From contig OW799234.1 in NCBI GenBank assembly GCA_941918925.1, positions 78,078,543 through 78,142,542 of the forward strand: 64,000 bases of DNA, in the 5' to 3' direction. The notes beneath the pieces are model-generated. The model had not been told where the DNA came from, did no database searches, and worked only from the letters and a program-made list of their open reading frames with translations. Shown here piece after piece: positions 45,700 through 58,916 of this stretch. This DNA comes from Phyto melanocephala (taxonomy: Eukaryota > Arthropoda > Insecta > Diptera > Rhinophoridae). A program made the position numbers and the translations under genes. The first letter of the stretch is position 1; every line of letters begins with the position of its first letter.

Positions 45700-46690
45700 T
45701 ATTAAGTGTACATATTACATGGTTCCCACATTAAGAACATATTGAGAAAAAGACTTACGAGAAATAACTAATTGAAAATGTTTTAAAACTATTAGCATTG
45801 CTATTGCTATTTAATTGTTGGTTTAGTGGAAGAATGTTCCAAAGGCGAGTGGCATGTATGTAAAACTGTCATTCTGATACGAGGTATTGATGCCGTGGAA
45901 TTATTATATTTCTTCACCGATTTGCTTGAGTGTTTATTATTTTATGTACAAAAAACAAGAGTACGTATTTTTAGAAGATTGTCAAAATAAACACCGTGAA
46001 GATTTTTCGAAACAGATCAAATGCGATCAAACCTTTTCAACCCGTATACGTATCTACTTAGCAATATTATTGACAAAAATATTTAATTTTCTCTCACTAA
46101 CTGAAACACAGTTTCCAAATAATTCACACCCGTAAGTTAAGCTGGGAATCAGGTAAGTTTTGGCAAGTAAAACTCTTATTTTTAAAGGTGTTGAAATGTT
46201 GTGCAGACCAGATAGCTCGAAGTTTAATATACGTTTGGCCAACTAATGAATTTACCAGATTGTCCCATGTTAAATTGTTATTAAATATTATTCCAAGATT
46301 TTTCGCTGCTTTTTCTCCATTTATCAATATATCACCAACAGTAGTAGAATTAAAGTTCATTTTGTGTATTACAATGCATTTAGATTTTTGCGAATTTTAA
46401 CAAAGACCATTTTCAGTTGCCCAAAGGTAGGTTTTGTTTAACTCTTTATTAAGAGTAGCAATACTTGAATCAATATTTTGAACTGCACTACTTAATTAAA
46501 ATTGCACATCATCTGCATATAAATGATTCATGCAATTTGAAAGTTGATTTGGCAAGTCACTTGCATATAAGGTACAAAGAAGCGGTCCTAAAATAGATCC
46601 CTGACGCACTCCTCTAGTAAGAGAAAGATAGTCTAACAAATACTGATTGTGTGCGTCGTGATAGGTAGGCTGATATAAGAAGAAATTCTA
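45700..46690 (-). pseudogene. Decayed LINE reverse transcriptase fragment
   Basis: Minus strand in order: QGSILGPLLCTLYASDLPNQ (46620-46550) and LYADDVQF with the catalytic YADD at 46519-46508, then a thumb-like region with LGIIFNNNLTWDNLVN, LIPSLTYGCELFGN, and finally HATRLWNILPLNQQLN near 45850, the usual C-terminal end of jockey/CR1-type pol proteins. Frameshifts and stops (for example after SYIS-like segments) break it into at least three frames. The 5' half of the element is absent. Confidence 0.8.
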
Positions 46691-46820
46691 AAAATAGGGG
46701 ATTTATCGAATAAACGCCGAAAAATAAATTATTTATACACTGTTGGCTTTTATGGCTTCTTTTACTACAATAATTTCTTTTTAAATATTTAATTTTATTA
46801 TACTTATAATTTTATTATTA

Positions 46821-47594
46821 AAAAGGGTATATATAGGTTTGTCATTCCGTGTGAAATTTCTACAATTTTCATTTCCGACCCCATAAAGTATATATTTTCT
46901 GAAAGCTTATTTTCTGTCAGTATGTCCGTCTGTCCGTGTGTATGTTGAAATCATCGTTTTGAAGCCTCCCGACATCGCTTGGACCCGGGTGAGGTATTAA
47001 AATATCAGAAATATTCGGAAGTAGATTCGTATTGAAAATCAGAAACATCGATATATAAACAACTGAGATATGAGCAAAAACCTACGACCACCTCGATTTT
47101 TTTCACAAAAAAAAAATTACAACAACAACATTAACACATGCAGACGTGTATACTGGTTAGAATAAACGTGACATCGAATCCCAGCTGAGCCAAAAAAATT
47201 TTTTTTATTTTTTTTATATTTTTTATATTTTTTTTTTATCCCTTTTTTTATTTTTTATTTAATACATTATTTATATTTTTATTATTATTTTTCTAAATTT
47301 TTTTTTATTTTTTAATTTTTTTTTTTTTTTGTTTTATATTTTTTTTTTATTTTAATTTTTTTTTTTTAATTTTTTTTTAATTTTATTTTAAATTTTTTTT
47401 TATTTATTTTTTTTTTTTAATACATGCGTAAATTTTTAATTTTACAATGGGATGTTTTTATATATGTATGTTTTTTACATGTATGTACGTATTTCATATG
47501 AGATGAATGGTGATAATAACTACTGTTATTGCATGACTACACGTTGTGAAGGGTATATAAGATTCGGCACGGCCGAATATAGCACTATTACTTG
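46821..47594 (+). mobile_element. DINE-1/mini-me-like element with 230-bp T-rich core (copy H)
   Basis: 5'-truncated just inside the stem (aaaagggtatatatagg). It has the conserved block, a tRNA-like block at 47140-47192, then almost pure T/A from 47193 to 47425, and the perfect hairpin TTCGGCACGGCCGAA at 47563-47577 followed by cactattactTGT. Confidence 0.7.
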
Positions 47595-47597
47595 TTT

Positions 47598-48829
47598 TTG
47601 TTTCAACATATATATTCAAAGTATATAAAAAACATTAATTAAAGCATAAAAAAACACATTTTAATGATTATACCTATTTCAGCAAATGTTTGCCAAATGT
47701 GAACATAAATTTAGAAATTTATTTGACAAAAGTAATTTTCATTCATTTATTAATAAAAAATAAAAAATTAACAAAAAAAAATTTATTGCAGTTCAAGCAG
47801 ACACGTTGCTTATTTATAATTATTTAAATAAACTTCAAAAACAGAGTTGCCTTGCCACACCTGCATATAATTTTTTTAAAGTTTAGACAAAATAAAAATA
47901 TGTACCTCCGATAAAAGAACAGATCAAAGTAAGAAAAAATAATTTAATATTAATCAAATGCAAACCGGATTAAATGTTATCTACAATTCCATTATTTTTT
48001 TAATTTTTAATGTTCCTCAGAAGATTGTAGTTACAAAAGAAATTTTTCGCTTATTTGTAACAAAACGCTCTCTACTTATCATATTAAAATAATATTTTTT
48101 TCGTCAGATCAACACAAGTTTTAATTGTATTAACAACAAATTTAGTGAAACCAAAAAAATATTTAAACAAATCCATTTAAAGGTTTTTACTTCATGATAC
48201 TTTTCCCTGAAAGGTTTCTAAAAACAAAAATTTTCTTTTAAATAAATAGACATATTGATCGGTTCTTTTTAGTTGTACCAATTACAGAGAAGAGTTAGAT
48301 TGTAAGAACAACAGGCATGTTTTGACAAAAAATTCAGCTTTCTATGAATTTTTCGATTTTTGAAAAATAATAACTTTTACTATAGAGAAAATCAATTTTA
48401 AAAAATCACCAGTAAATTTTAAAATCGTACACCTTTAAATACTTACGTATTATGTTTTCAAAACTATTTCTGATAATAAATGCCCGAACCTTTCGTAATG
48501 TTTCATTATACCTTCGACATTAACAGTGGGAATTGAAAGAGTGATATTAGATTGTTATCGTCTCGAGAAGACCAAAGTTTTGCTTAACAGGCTATTGATC
48601 TTAAATGTCCTTTTTTAATAAATATTTACCCGACAGATCTCAGATTGTTTTTCCTAATTAACCACCTATCAGCGAACTAAAGCTCGTAGAAAATAATTAA
48701 GGAAAGTATTTCTATAAATCCGTCAGAACTACTTTAAAATTTTTGTTTGCCTAAGGTAGGGATCACTGTTTTTGCTATTAGATTTTATAGTATAAAAAAA
48801 TATTTGACCCTACCAAAAAAGCCAGGTGA
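47598..48829. other. Gene-free stretch
   Basis: No repeat or exon recognised. Confidence 0.45.
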
Positions 48830-49445
48830 AGTGTGCCATTTTACCATGAATTGACTAACAAATGAACAACTTTTGCAATTCATTGAATTTTCATTGCTTT
48901 AATTGACCTACCGAATAGGTTCTTCAAGCTATTGCACACATCTTTTGCACCACACTTTATTGTACATTAATATACCAACCATTGTGTGAAGAGTGCATAC
49001 GAGGAGAATATTGCTTATGTTTCGAACAGTGTCAGTGAAGTTTGCGATATGTCAATTCGCCCACTTGGAAGTTGCCATGTAATGATTATCGACGACTTTT
49101 TTCCTAAAATAAAAGAATTTAATTTGGTCGATATGTGGTTACAACCAGACGGGGCCAAATGCCACAAGGCAGGCGAAATCATTAATTAATTGAGAAGCAA
49201 GTTTGGTGAACATTAACCTCATGTTTTTGGAGCAGTCCTTTGATTGTCGAGATCATGCAATTGACCCCACTAGACTATTTTTAATACGATATGATAGACA
49301 CGTAAAATCTTTCGTGTACAACACTGCAATAAGTCCGGCCTTGAAAGATAACGTTACAGCTACTCTTAAAAAAATATGCTAAAATTAGAGCTCACAGATC
49401 TATCATCCACGTCATGGCCGCGGGCAATATTTACATTAAATAATC
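48830..49445 (+). pseudogene. Decayed Tc1/mariner-type transposase, relative of element 3
   Basis: The plus strand starts with LTNEQLLQFIEF at about 48858, jumps over a large deletion, then has MIIDDFFPKIKEFNLVDMWL and QPDGAKCHKAGEIIN, then a stop, RSKFGEH and SRSCN (SCD expected). The order and wording match the ORF at 32971-33267. The second catalytic Asp is kept, but the third position region is destroyed. Confidence 0.7.
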
Positions 49446-51229
49446 TTTAAAAAGTTAAAATAAGGCGCTGCAAATAAAAATTTTGTGCATTTTTGCAAAT
49501 TTTCTGTATTTTCTTTTAATTTGAAAAGTCCAAACGTAGAAAGAATACCAATATATGTAGCAACAAAATTATTTTCTAGTTTACTACGTCAGTAAAGCAG
49601 ATGACTAGTAATAAGCTGATACATTGCATTCGTAGGCATAATTTCTAGATGTTAGGCAAGGTATAACAAAGTATAAATAATAAAGAAAAATTTTATTTTA
49701 TATTTTGTTTCGTATTAAACACAAACTGCAGCTTCTGACTTAGAACCTTTTTGACCAACTTTAAAGAACCAATACAGTACTTTGACTTGTTCTAGCTTTA
49801 ATATTTAACAACTTTGCTGAATGTAGTGCTAAAGTTATTATTAAAGATTATTTTTAATTTCCATTTATTTTCATTAATACTTGCGTAATTGTTATCGAAT
49901 AAAACATAAGCCGTTTAAACAACCATAATTATAATTATTTTATTATTTCGGATTAAACATGACAATTTAATTCCACTTAAAGAATTTATTTATTTAATTA
50001 CTATATTTAAGTCTTTAATGACTATGTAACAAACTAAAATTATCAGTTATTTACAAAGAAAAAGTTGCTTTAAGGTACTAATTGCTAAGTAGAAAATATT
50101 TCAATACTACTTACTTGCTACAAACATAAATGGATTAAGAATTGACAGCTACTGAAAGCGGCACTTGAAATATCAATGTAAGAGTATTTAATGAATTTCA
50201 TTTAATTCAAGTCGTACAAGTCGTGGCATAAAATGAACTTTTATGCCTCCACATACAACTTAAAACAAAAGACTTAAGCAGCACACTTTGTTTGATCAAT
50301 GCAATGATTTGACATGATAATTTTGCAAACCTGAAAAAACAATAAACTAATACATATAAAACATGTAAAAACATTAATATTTTATCAAAAACAATAACAA
50401 CATTACCAATTTAATTTATGTTTAGTTCAGTGTAAAATGTAAAACACTTAATAAGGAAATTGAAGATTTGATTTATTTTCCTCCAAACAACAACGCCACA
50501 CATTGCTAAACTGCATACATACTCTAGTAAATGAAGTATTTAAACAGTGTGTTAGTTAGTACATAAAGAAAAGTAAAGTTAAACCAAATGTTTAATAAAA
50601 ATTCAAATGAATTTTAAAGAGAAAACTGTAAAACATTTCCGCAAAATGTGGTTAAATGCTTTTCTGTCAGACATTAAACCGGCATGCAAAGAAAAGAAAA
50701 ATTAAGTTAATAAACACACATAAACTAGTATATCTAGCTACATATAGTTATATAGACGTATGTCTGTATGTAGTAGGAAAATACTAAAAACAAACTCATT
50801 GAATAAGTAAATGAATTAACAAATACAATAAACTGACTGACTAAGTAACTAACTAAATGATTAAATTAATATCTGGCCAACATAGTTGAGGATATTTATG
50901 TATCTTTCGTTTCGTTTTGATTTTAAAAAAAACCACAGAAACCTTTCCAGCTCTCAAAAGAGAATGTAATCAAAGTGTAAATGATTTAGTTCTTATTAAA
51001 TGCTTTGGTAATCACGAAGTATGCCAATTCTATAATGTGAAGAAAGAAATAGTAAAAAAAAACTTAAAACATAATTTGCAATATGATAGACTTTACAGGG
51101 TTCTCAAGTTAGTTAACTCGTTTTCTATATGATCCCTCTTTAAATACTACAAACACGGCATTTAGTGTAAACAAGGGGTCTTAAAGATTTTGCAACTAAG
51201 TTTAAGAGACTTGTAATTTCAAAATGCAA
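49446..51229. other. Gene-free stretch
   Basis: No repeat recognised. The 71-codon plus ORF at 50917 has no domain that I recognise. Confidence 0.45.
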
Positions 51230-51640
51230 GAAAGGGTTTTTGCGGTTGAGAAATTGTGATTTTGACTCGGAGCAAAGATATCGCCAAGGCCAGCAAAAAA
51301 GCTTAAAGACCAAGAATTGGAGGCATTACTCCATGAATATTATTGCAAATTCATTCGGATTGGGATTCCTGCAAGAGCAGGGAAATCAGATATCATACAA
51401 ATTGAAGCCTAGACACTTGAAAAGACAACTTTGCATGTTCGACATGTGCTCAAACGATATAAAAGCAAATCAGTTTTGCACCGAACCATCGTCATGCCAG
51501 TCATGCGCCCCGTACCGACCTTTTATTAAAGCGGGTATTCCAGAGCTACAAGAAACACATGTATTTCGTATAGCCATCTTAGGGACTCCTTAGCATCACC
51601 ACTACTTTCAGATCACAATTGATCTGCCACATTTGGTTAG
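51230..51640 (+). pseudogene. Probable mariner (DD34D-type) remnant
   Basis: In successive frames the plus strand gives NCDFDSEQRYRQGQQKS, QELEALLHEYYC and LQEQGNQISYKLKPRHLKR followed by KSVLHRTIV. This order, including an 'ELEALLDE' helix and a 'WVPYELKPRD' segment, is that of the N-terminal half of mariner transposases. A weak match to the C-terminal 'DYHLFRS' region follows at 51598, implying a deletion of the core. The match is by memory of the family and is tentative. Confidence 0.45.
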
Positions 51641-53790
51641 TGTAGCAAAATTTATTTAAAATTATTCTTATGGAATGGTGTGTTTTACTTATATTTGAGC
51701 TGTAGCCGATAAAAATGCATAAATTCTTGTTATGTTTATGTAACAAAACGGCTTTCAAACTTAATTTGGAAGAGCCGATGCACATTCTCCAAACAGCTGT
51801 TACGTAGTTAATACCCATCGCCTCTATCAGTAACTTGATTTCGTGTCAAAAATTGTGTTCTCTTCGTTGAGTGTGAAAAAACGTTTGAATAGTAATTGAC
51901 GGTTCCAGATTGTTGCCTTATTTCAAGAGTTCGACCAGTGTTCCGTGCTTCACGCGGAGGCAAGTTTAATGCTTCAACAATCTGTTCCATTCTTACCTGT
52001 CACTCTGCTTTATTTTGTTTGATGAGCCGAATTCTGGTTGTGGCTCATAGGTAAAGTCAAATTGATCCAAGAGACACATAAGTTTCTCTGTCAGGTCTTG
52101 AAAGCGGTGGAATCGGTATTTTATTCGAATGTGTAAGAGGTATTTGTGCACTTTCAACAGAAATAAAAACTATTTGTTTTTTGTGTTAAACGATTTAATC
52201 CACCTATTTTGTTTGTTATAGGAATTGCGTACTCCTAGATCACTCCAAATCATGGGTACACCAAAAGAATTGTGAACTACGTTTTCCTTGGAACCATATG
52301 CTAAGGAAATTTTAGCCAAGACGCCGTGAATGATTTCAGAATTAAATTAAATTATATAAGCACCTGACAATTTACACTCAGTTTGGTTGTATACTTTCGC
52401 TATGTAAGCTAAGCTTTTACGATACTGGAACAATGATAAATTCACTATATTGGTTTTAAAAATTCTCTTTTTTGTTACTTTTTATTATTTAGTGAAACGC
52501 TAGGACATCCATAACATTTCCCAATAAGCTGAGACCACGTCGATCACCGATCCCAAACGTTTGGCTTACAGTGTTATTATTTGCAATAAAAAATTAATCT
52601 ATTCCAATAACTTGAATCGTAAGTGATTGTATATAGGCCCGACCAATCAGCTTAATGGACACGTTAAAGTAGGGACCGAAAGGATCCTATGAGCTGGCTA
52701 AACCATCACAGAAATCATATACTGTACGTTTAAATACAATGGCCTAAAAGCAAACGCTCCCGTCATGTTGCAATACCTGTTAAAGAAAGAAGTTTTTTGA
52801 GAGACTTTTTGCCACCCGCATTATAGCTCATAACTTTCTGTGCGCTAATACTGTTTGTTTCGATATATGCAGAATCTACTTCACTTGTAAACAGGATATT
52901 TGAATTTGTTTTGTTAATTGATTTGTTCTTTCCTTCAAAAGATGAGCACTTCTTTTAGAACGGAATTCTTTTGTTACCATTAAGATGAGAAAACGTCATA
53001 GCAAACAAGAGCCAATAATTTAAAGTAAAGGCTAATAATTTGAAAAATAACCGCATTTTTAAGAAAGTTATCACTTTGAAAGCTAATATTACCCTTTTAT
53101 TACTTTAAAGTACCTTCTTCGCCAAACCGAAAACAACTGTTTGAATATATTTCATAAAGTTTAGATAAGGACAATGTGGATTTAAATTAAATTCCATTTC
53201 TGAGTGGTCACTTTCAACGATTATAATTTGCAAAACTTAAATGTGTAAACTATCTCACTCCTTCGTATCAGCAATAAAACTAAAAAGGCGTACAAAATAA
53301 CTTTTCACACAATGTAGATTCTATATATTAAAATTTTGATATCGGTTCTGATCAAGCCCATATGTTTAATGAACTTGGTCGAAACAACAAAGAAGGCCTG
53401 AGATGTTACACCGTAACTCGATTCGAAGGAAAAAATATACAGGGTAAAAATATGTAATCCTCATATGAAATGGAACTCTTTCTAATTATATTAATGCCAA
53501 TTACAATAAATTGAAAATATTGTTTTTCAACTGTTTACCAACAGTATAGTAAATTAATTAATTATTAGTAAACGGAAATTTAAACAAACTAAATCAGATT
53601 GATTGATATTTAAATCCATGACTTAAATAGTGAGTCAGAAAAAACACACTATTCTATCTAAAACTTATCCTTGGTTTAACAAATTATTCCTCTTTTTTAT
53701 CAATTTATATTTTTAAAAGTATGTCAGAGATCATCGTTCCTATATCAGTCATTCAAAAAAGACAGCGAAAAAAAATTACGTGAAAAATTA
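51641..53790. other. Gene-free stretch
   Basis: Several degenerate open frames and somewhat more G+C-rich DNA near 52500-52780 suggest an unrecognised old repeat. Nothing I can name. Confidence 0.35.
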
Positions 53791-53799
53791 ATTAAAGTC

Positions 53800-54680
53800 C
53801 AATATGGACTTTCAAAGAAATAACAAAAGACCTGAAGGTTTATCGTTACACTCTTTCAAAAGCCATTTACCAATATTAAAAAGACATTTACCAATATCAG
53901 GAAGAAAAAAAAAACGTCAAACAGATACTGATGAGGCAAACGAAGTTGAACAACTCTTTCGCAGAGCTCCAACTGTTTTATCAGAAAAACAGCCCGCTGA
54001 GTTGAATGTTCTGGTTCTTTCGAGCGCAGAGCCAACACTCATACTGAATTGAAGTCGTATAAAGTCCATAAAGAACGAGAGAAAAAATTGAGATCAAATT
54101 TTATTGATGGATGATGAAATTTGTGAACTGCCAGACTTTTCGCAACTTCTGGGTCAAGATATTTATGTGGTCAATGGATGAAGAAATGCTCAAGACCTGT
54201 ACCGAATAGGAAAAAATCAAACGATATCGCCAAAGAAGTTACTGATGTGGCAAGCTTTTTTTCAGCTAAAGAAGCCAATCATAATATCTGTGGCTTGGAG
54301 CTAAAAGGGCCAATGTCACTTTTTTTCTCTTTTGAGTTAAACATTGCATTAGATTTGTTTTCTTGATCTATTTCTTCATAAATAAAATGCTGGCCTATGC
54401 CACTATGAAAGCATCTATAAAAGTTAAAGTTCAATTCCAATTTTCTCAAAAGTAAATATTTTGACATTGGCCCTTTTAGCTCCAAGCCACAGATATCAGC
54501 TAAGATAAACACAGAAATAAACATAATGGAGTATCTTCAAAAATATCTTTTAACTTTACTCCCATTTGACATCATGCAAATATTGAAAAAAGGTAAATTT
54601 CTACCACGGGAGACAAATCCGGCCAACAGTCCAGAACTTCGACCACGGAAAGGTTTTCCAGAACATGTCTGATTTTTAGC
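53800..54680 (+). pseudogene. Second DD37E-type transposase relic, interrupted by a MITE
   Basis: Plus-strand pieces in several frames: YKVHKEREKKLRSNF (54057-54101), then MDDEICELPDFSQLLGQDIY at about 54108 with the MDDE and LPGQ-like parts of the first catalytic Asp region, LLMWQAFFQ, then after the MITE (54287-54493) a C-terminal piece FLPRETNPANSPELRPRK at 54597. The last corresponds to the PKDxNPPNCPELRPIE block of the relic at 41.6 kb, with the catalytic Glu lost (RPRK in place of RPIE). Confidence 0.6.
54287..54493. mobile_element. 207-bp MITE with long inverted repeats, nested in transposase relic
   Basis: TCTGTGGCTTGGAGCTAAAA continuing GGGCCAATGTCA is mirrored perfectly at the other end, 32 bp in all, with weaker pairing further in. 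TA flanks both ends (54285-54286, 54494-54495). TA duplication points to the Tc1/mariner superfamily. The two short ORFs on opposite strands share a peptide only because of the inverted repeat. Confidence 0.8.
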
Positions 54681-56232
54681 GCAACGGAAGTAAGAAAAAA
54701 AATTTAATGGGAAGATTTCCGTAAAAAGTGCATTAATTTATAAAGACCATGTAATATGCCAATGTTTTCAAGATTAATGAATTTGTACAATTTTTAAATA
54801 AATTTAGGAATTTTTGAGAATTTTTATATTGGACGGTTTAGTTTTTTTTTGCCAACTTAATACAAGTATAAGTCTTTTCTGGCTCATTTTTTATTTAAGC
54901 AAATCTCTCTTCAAAATACTATTTTACTTTTCCTCTATGTAGCACAAAGGCCTTAAATACACTTATTTTAACCCAATCTGAAAAAGTCTACAGTGTTTTT
55001 CTGGCTTGAGATGTAGAAAACTTAAATATAAAAAAAATCATATGGGTAAATTCTTCATAAAGCATAAAGGAAGAAAACACTAAAAGTTAATAGAAGAAAA
55101 TACATAAAGATAAGATAAAATGAATTTATAACTATTTTACAAAAAAAAAAAAACAAAAAAAGTTTTATTAAAATATTGTAATGAGCAGTTATAAACTTTA
55201 AACCTTTTCCCCAACTAATGTGAAAATAAATGTTGATCTAAAAACTTGGAAAAACAAAGAATTCATTTGTTGCTTTTTTCTCAAACTGATGGACTGGCTG
55301 ACGGTCTAACAAACAGACTACTAACTGACATAAACACTTTGCACGGGAACTTTTTTAAGAATACAGTTTATAAAATAAAATATATAAAGAGAAAAAAAAT
55401 TGTAACATCCTCTGTAGTTAATTTCATTGTTTGTTGTTTTGCATTGATGTATAATTAAGTGTTTTGTGGCTAAATTGCATTAAACATGGTTAAATGCGCA
55501 ACTGTAAATTGTTGTAACTTCTTTTTTTTCACTCTCTTTCAAATAAGATTGTATTATTCTTGTATTTAGTGGCTTTAAAGTAAATTTACTGCTCTACTAC
55601 ACTTTTTCATTCCTTTTAGCAATAAAACATGAAACAGAAGAAACCCCAGTCAGTCAGACAGTCAGTTAGTTAGTTAGTCAACCAACTATTAGAGGTTTTT
55701 TATTACATAAATGTGGTTTATGTGCAGCTCTTTTAGATTTTTTTTCCTTTTATCTTTTTGCATTTCAATTAAGTTTGTGCTGCATTTTTGCCAATAGTTT
55801 AAGTAAGGAATTTTACTTTTTTTACACTATAAAAGATTAGAACGATTTTCAGGTCTTTTTTTAAAGAAACAAAAGTACGCTACAGCAGTTAATAAATAAA
55901 TGGTAATGAATCTTGGTCGTAGTCATGGTTTTTTAAAAAGCGCTGAATACATTTAAAAAAACAAATATTTGACCATTAACAAGTATTTTTAAAAACAATA
56001 ATCACTATAAATAATAGAAAAGATTTTATGTTTTAAGAAACTTAAACGTTTAACCATTTTCTTGCAATTTATATTGGAATAAACTTTATCAAATTATACC
56101 ATCTTCTTTGTTTAAGGTAATTTAAAGCTCGTAGAGATTAAAAGACTTGGTAGCAATATGACGAGAGACATAAAACGATTAACAAAAGTAAAAATTAAAC
56201 ATTTGTTCACCACGTTAGAATAAAGAGCAAGG
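54681..56232. other. Gene-free stretch
   Basis: No repeat or exon recognised. Confidence 0.45.
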
Positions 56233-56875
56233 GTCACCAACTGGTGGACCGCGGTCCGAATCCAGACCGTAGACCTATTTTATGTGGACGTTGTGTTAAC
56301 AATACTAAATATTTTACATTATTTAACAACAAATTCATGAGAAATATTTTCTTCTCGACATCAGCCTTTGATGGCGATCCGTTAACTAACAAGTAGTAGG
56401 GAAGCCTATCCAAAAATAAGATAATCCGGGAGAGATAACACAAACAATTTCATTAGTAATATTCATGTCATCAGTGAGATGCAACAAATTCTCACACATA
56501 CACTCAAATTAAAATAATTTAAAAAAAAGCCTTGAAACTTCTCACTCTGTTTGGGTCAACATTTAATGAGATTTAATAAGAATAGCCTGCACAAGCTTTA
56601 TTTCAAACTTCAGACGGATAATCCAAGACAAAAAATGTAATTTTGCTATTAATTTTTTTTATTAATATTGTAAAAACTTTAAGTACTTGCTTCTTTTTAT
56701 TGAAAGCATTTGTTTAATGTTTAATAAAATAATGCACCGAAAACCATTCGTTTTATTTGTCCATTGATACAGTGTATCTAAACATATTATTTAAATAGTT
56801 CAGTTTATTACTTTTCGGACCGCGACGATTGTGATTTTTTAAAAAACGGTATCCACTGATATAGAGTGTTGCTTA
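56233..56875 (+). mobile_element. Possible hAT-like element remnant
   Basis: The left end 'gcaagggtcaccaactggtggaccgcggtccgaatcc' and, 550 bp later, 'ttttcggaccgcgacgattgtg' have the GGACCGCG wording of the ends of some animal hAT (ZBED-type) elements. No transposase is readable and target duplications were not found. Confidence 0.35.
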
Positions 56876-57144
56876 AAGCTTTTTAAGTTGGACATCTAAT
56901 TAGATTTAAAATTATGAAGAGAAAGACAAGGTCAATTAAAACCACTGAAAATAAGAGAAATCTGTCCAAAATCGCTTAAAATAACAATATGCATCCACCA
57001 CACTAACGGTCGGATAGCAAACAAAATACCTTCACGTAAACTCACTACTTTGACCAGCCCCATTAAATAAAGAAGTAATTAATGAATATGAATTTTCGCC
57101 AAATCGTTGAACAATAATGATGATTCTTTTAATTTCAGAGATTT

Positions 57145-57670
57145 TTTATACTTACTTTTTACAGAGAGTTTAATGGTATATAAGTTGTGGCAATCCGTGT
57201 GAATTTGTTTTTAATATTAGTTTGCGACCTCATAAAGTATATATTTTCTGAAAGCTTATAACTTTTTTTGAGAGCCCCCGGTGTCACTTTGACCCGTGTG
57301 TGACATCAAAATTTCAGAAATATGCGGGAACCAATTGCTATTAGAAATCGGTCCATAAACAACTGCGATAAGAGGAAAAAACAAAGACCACCACCACGTT
57401 TTTTACAACACATCCATTCAAACGTGGTATTCTTATTAAAGCGAAGCTGGTTCGAATCACGGCCGAGGCCCTTTTTTTATTATTGACACATATATGCATT
57501 AACTTATTTTATAATTTTACTAAAACTTATATACGAATTTCATATTATTAAGAAGAAAATTTTGTACAAATTTAACCCCCATAATATTGATATCAAATGA
57601 AAAACATAAAATTCAAGGAAAATGGCAGATATTTTTCTACGCCACATCAATATGTGTACGAAAAAAAATT
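57145..57670 (+). mobile_element. DINE-1/mini-me-like fragment (copy I)
   Basis: It contains the 'tcataaagtatatattttctgaaagctta' block and a tRNA-like block with gctGGTTCGAATCacggc at 57448-57465, and a body with 'ccccataatattgatatcaaatg' shared with copy A. The 3' hairpin is absent; it abuts the next copy. Confidence 0.6.
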
Positions 57671-58212
57671 TATACCCTTCACACTAAAGTGAAAAAGGGT
57701 ACATATAGGTTTTTTCATCCCATGTGTAATTTCTACATAAAGTATATATTTTCTGAAAGCTTATGAATAGGGGAGTTGATTAAGCTCTGTCGGTCTCTTC
57801 ATCTCTCCGTGTGTATGCTGAAATCAACCCCGACATCGCCTGAGCCCGGGTGAGGTATTCAAATATCAGAAATATTCGGGGGTATTGAAAATAAGAAACA
57901 TCGGTACATAAACAACTGAGATATGAGCTAAAAACCACGGCCACCTCGTTTTTTTTAATACAACAACAACAACGACATACATACAAACGTGGTATACTAG
58001 TTAGAGTAAACGTGGCATCGAATCCCAGCTGGGCCAAAAAAAAATTTTTTTTTAACTTTTTTTTTTAATTTTTTTTATATTTTTTTTAACATACATACAT
58101 ACGTAAATTTATAATTTTATGTATGTTTTGTATATGTATGTACGTATTTTATATGAGATTAATGTTATTGCATGACTACACGTTGTGAAGGGTATTTAAG
58201 ATTCTTACGTAT
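57671..58212 (+). mobile_element. DINE-1/mini-me-like element lacking its 3' hairpin (copy J)
   Basis: The 5' stem is TATACCCTTCACactaaaGTGAAAAAGGGTA, as in copy G. The tRNA-like block at 57985-58035 is well preserved. The end reads gtgaagggtatttaagattc|ttacgt: about 24 bp with the hairpin have been deleted between two 'tc' positions. Confidence 0.7.
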
Positions 58213-58393
58213 TGGAACGATGCTAGTTTTGGTAAAGTCTTAAAGTTAACAGCTGTAATGGTTTGAACATAAATAACATATGTAGACTCCTGGTCAATAT
58301 ATATTCGATATTAAGAAAGCACATATGATTTACTAATCTTTTGATGTGTGCAAAAACGTTACTATCAACGGATTGAAAATTTAATTAGGCTTA

Positions 58394-58916
58394 AGGCCTA
58401 ACTATATTATGCTTTTGCTGGCTTAAGCTAATGTCAAAAACCAACGAAAAGTCTGTCAAATGCTTAAGCAAATTTTTGAAGACTTGTCGGTGGATATATT
58501 GTACTTTTTAAACTTAAATACTTACTATGATTAGTTGCAAATATTTGTACTTTTGCAAAAGCTGTTTTATTTCTGTATATCCTAAATATATTGATATTGT
58601 CACAAAATTATTATTTAATGTGTAAAATGTAAAAATATTTTACTATAAACTATTAAATTTATACATTTTTTCACTAATTTAAAAAAACAAATGACAACAT
58701 TAATAAAAAAAGTGCAACAGTGTGTACATATCAAATGAAAATCTATTTTCGTAAGCAAAGTACGATCAGATTCGCAGTTTGCTTAAGCAAATGACACTTG
58801 ACGAAACTTGACGAAACTTGACGAAAAGTTTCTTAAGTACAATATAGTTGCATACATTTAATTTTGTGTATCCGCACATTTGCTTAAGCCAGCAAAAGCA
58901 TAATATAGTTAGGCCT
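58394..58916. mobile_element. PIF/Harbinger-like MITE (copy 2)
   Basis: Perfect inverted repeats of about 36 bp start AGGCCTAACTATATTATGCT and end in GGCTTAAGC. TTA flanks both sides (58391-58393, 58917-58919). Inside, ACTTGACGAA is repeated three times at 58797-58828 and TTTGCTTAAGCAAA-type palindromes recur. No coding capacity in 523 bp. Confidence 0.85.

Noticed and set aside
46188..46400. Plus-strand 70-codon ORF
   Set aside because: Antisense of the LINE reverse transcriptase fragment.
57780..58037. 85-codon minus ORF, with a similar one at 43068-43286
   Set aside because: Both are antisense readings of the same DINE body and occur wherever that body does.
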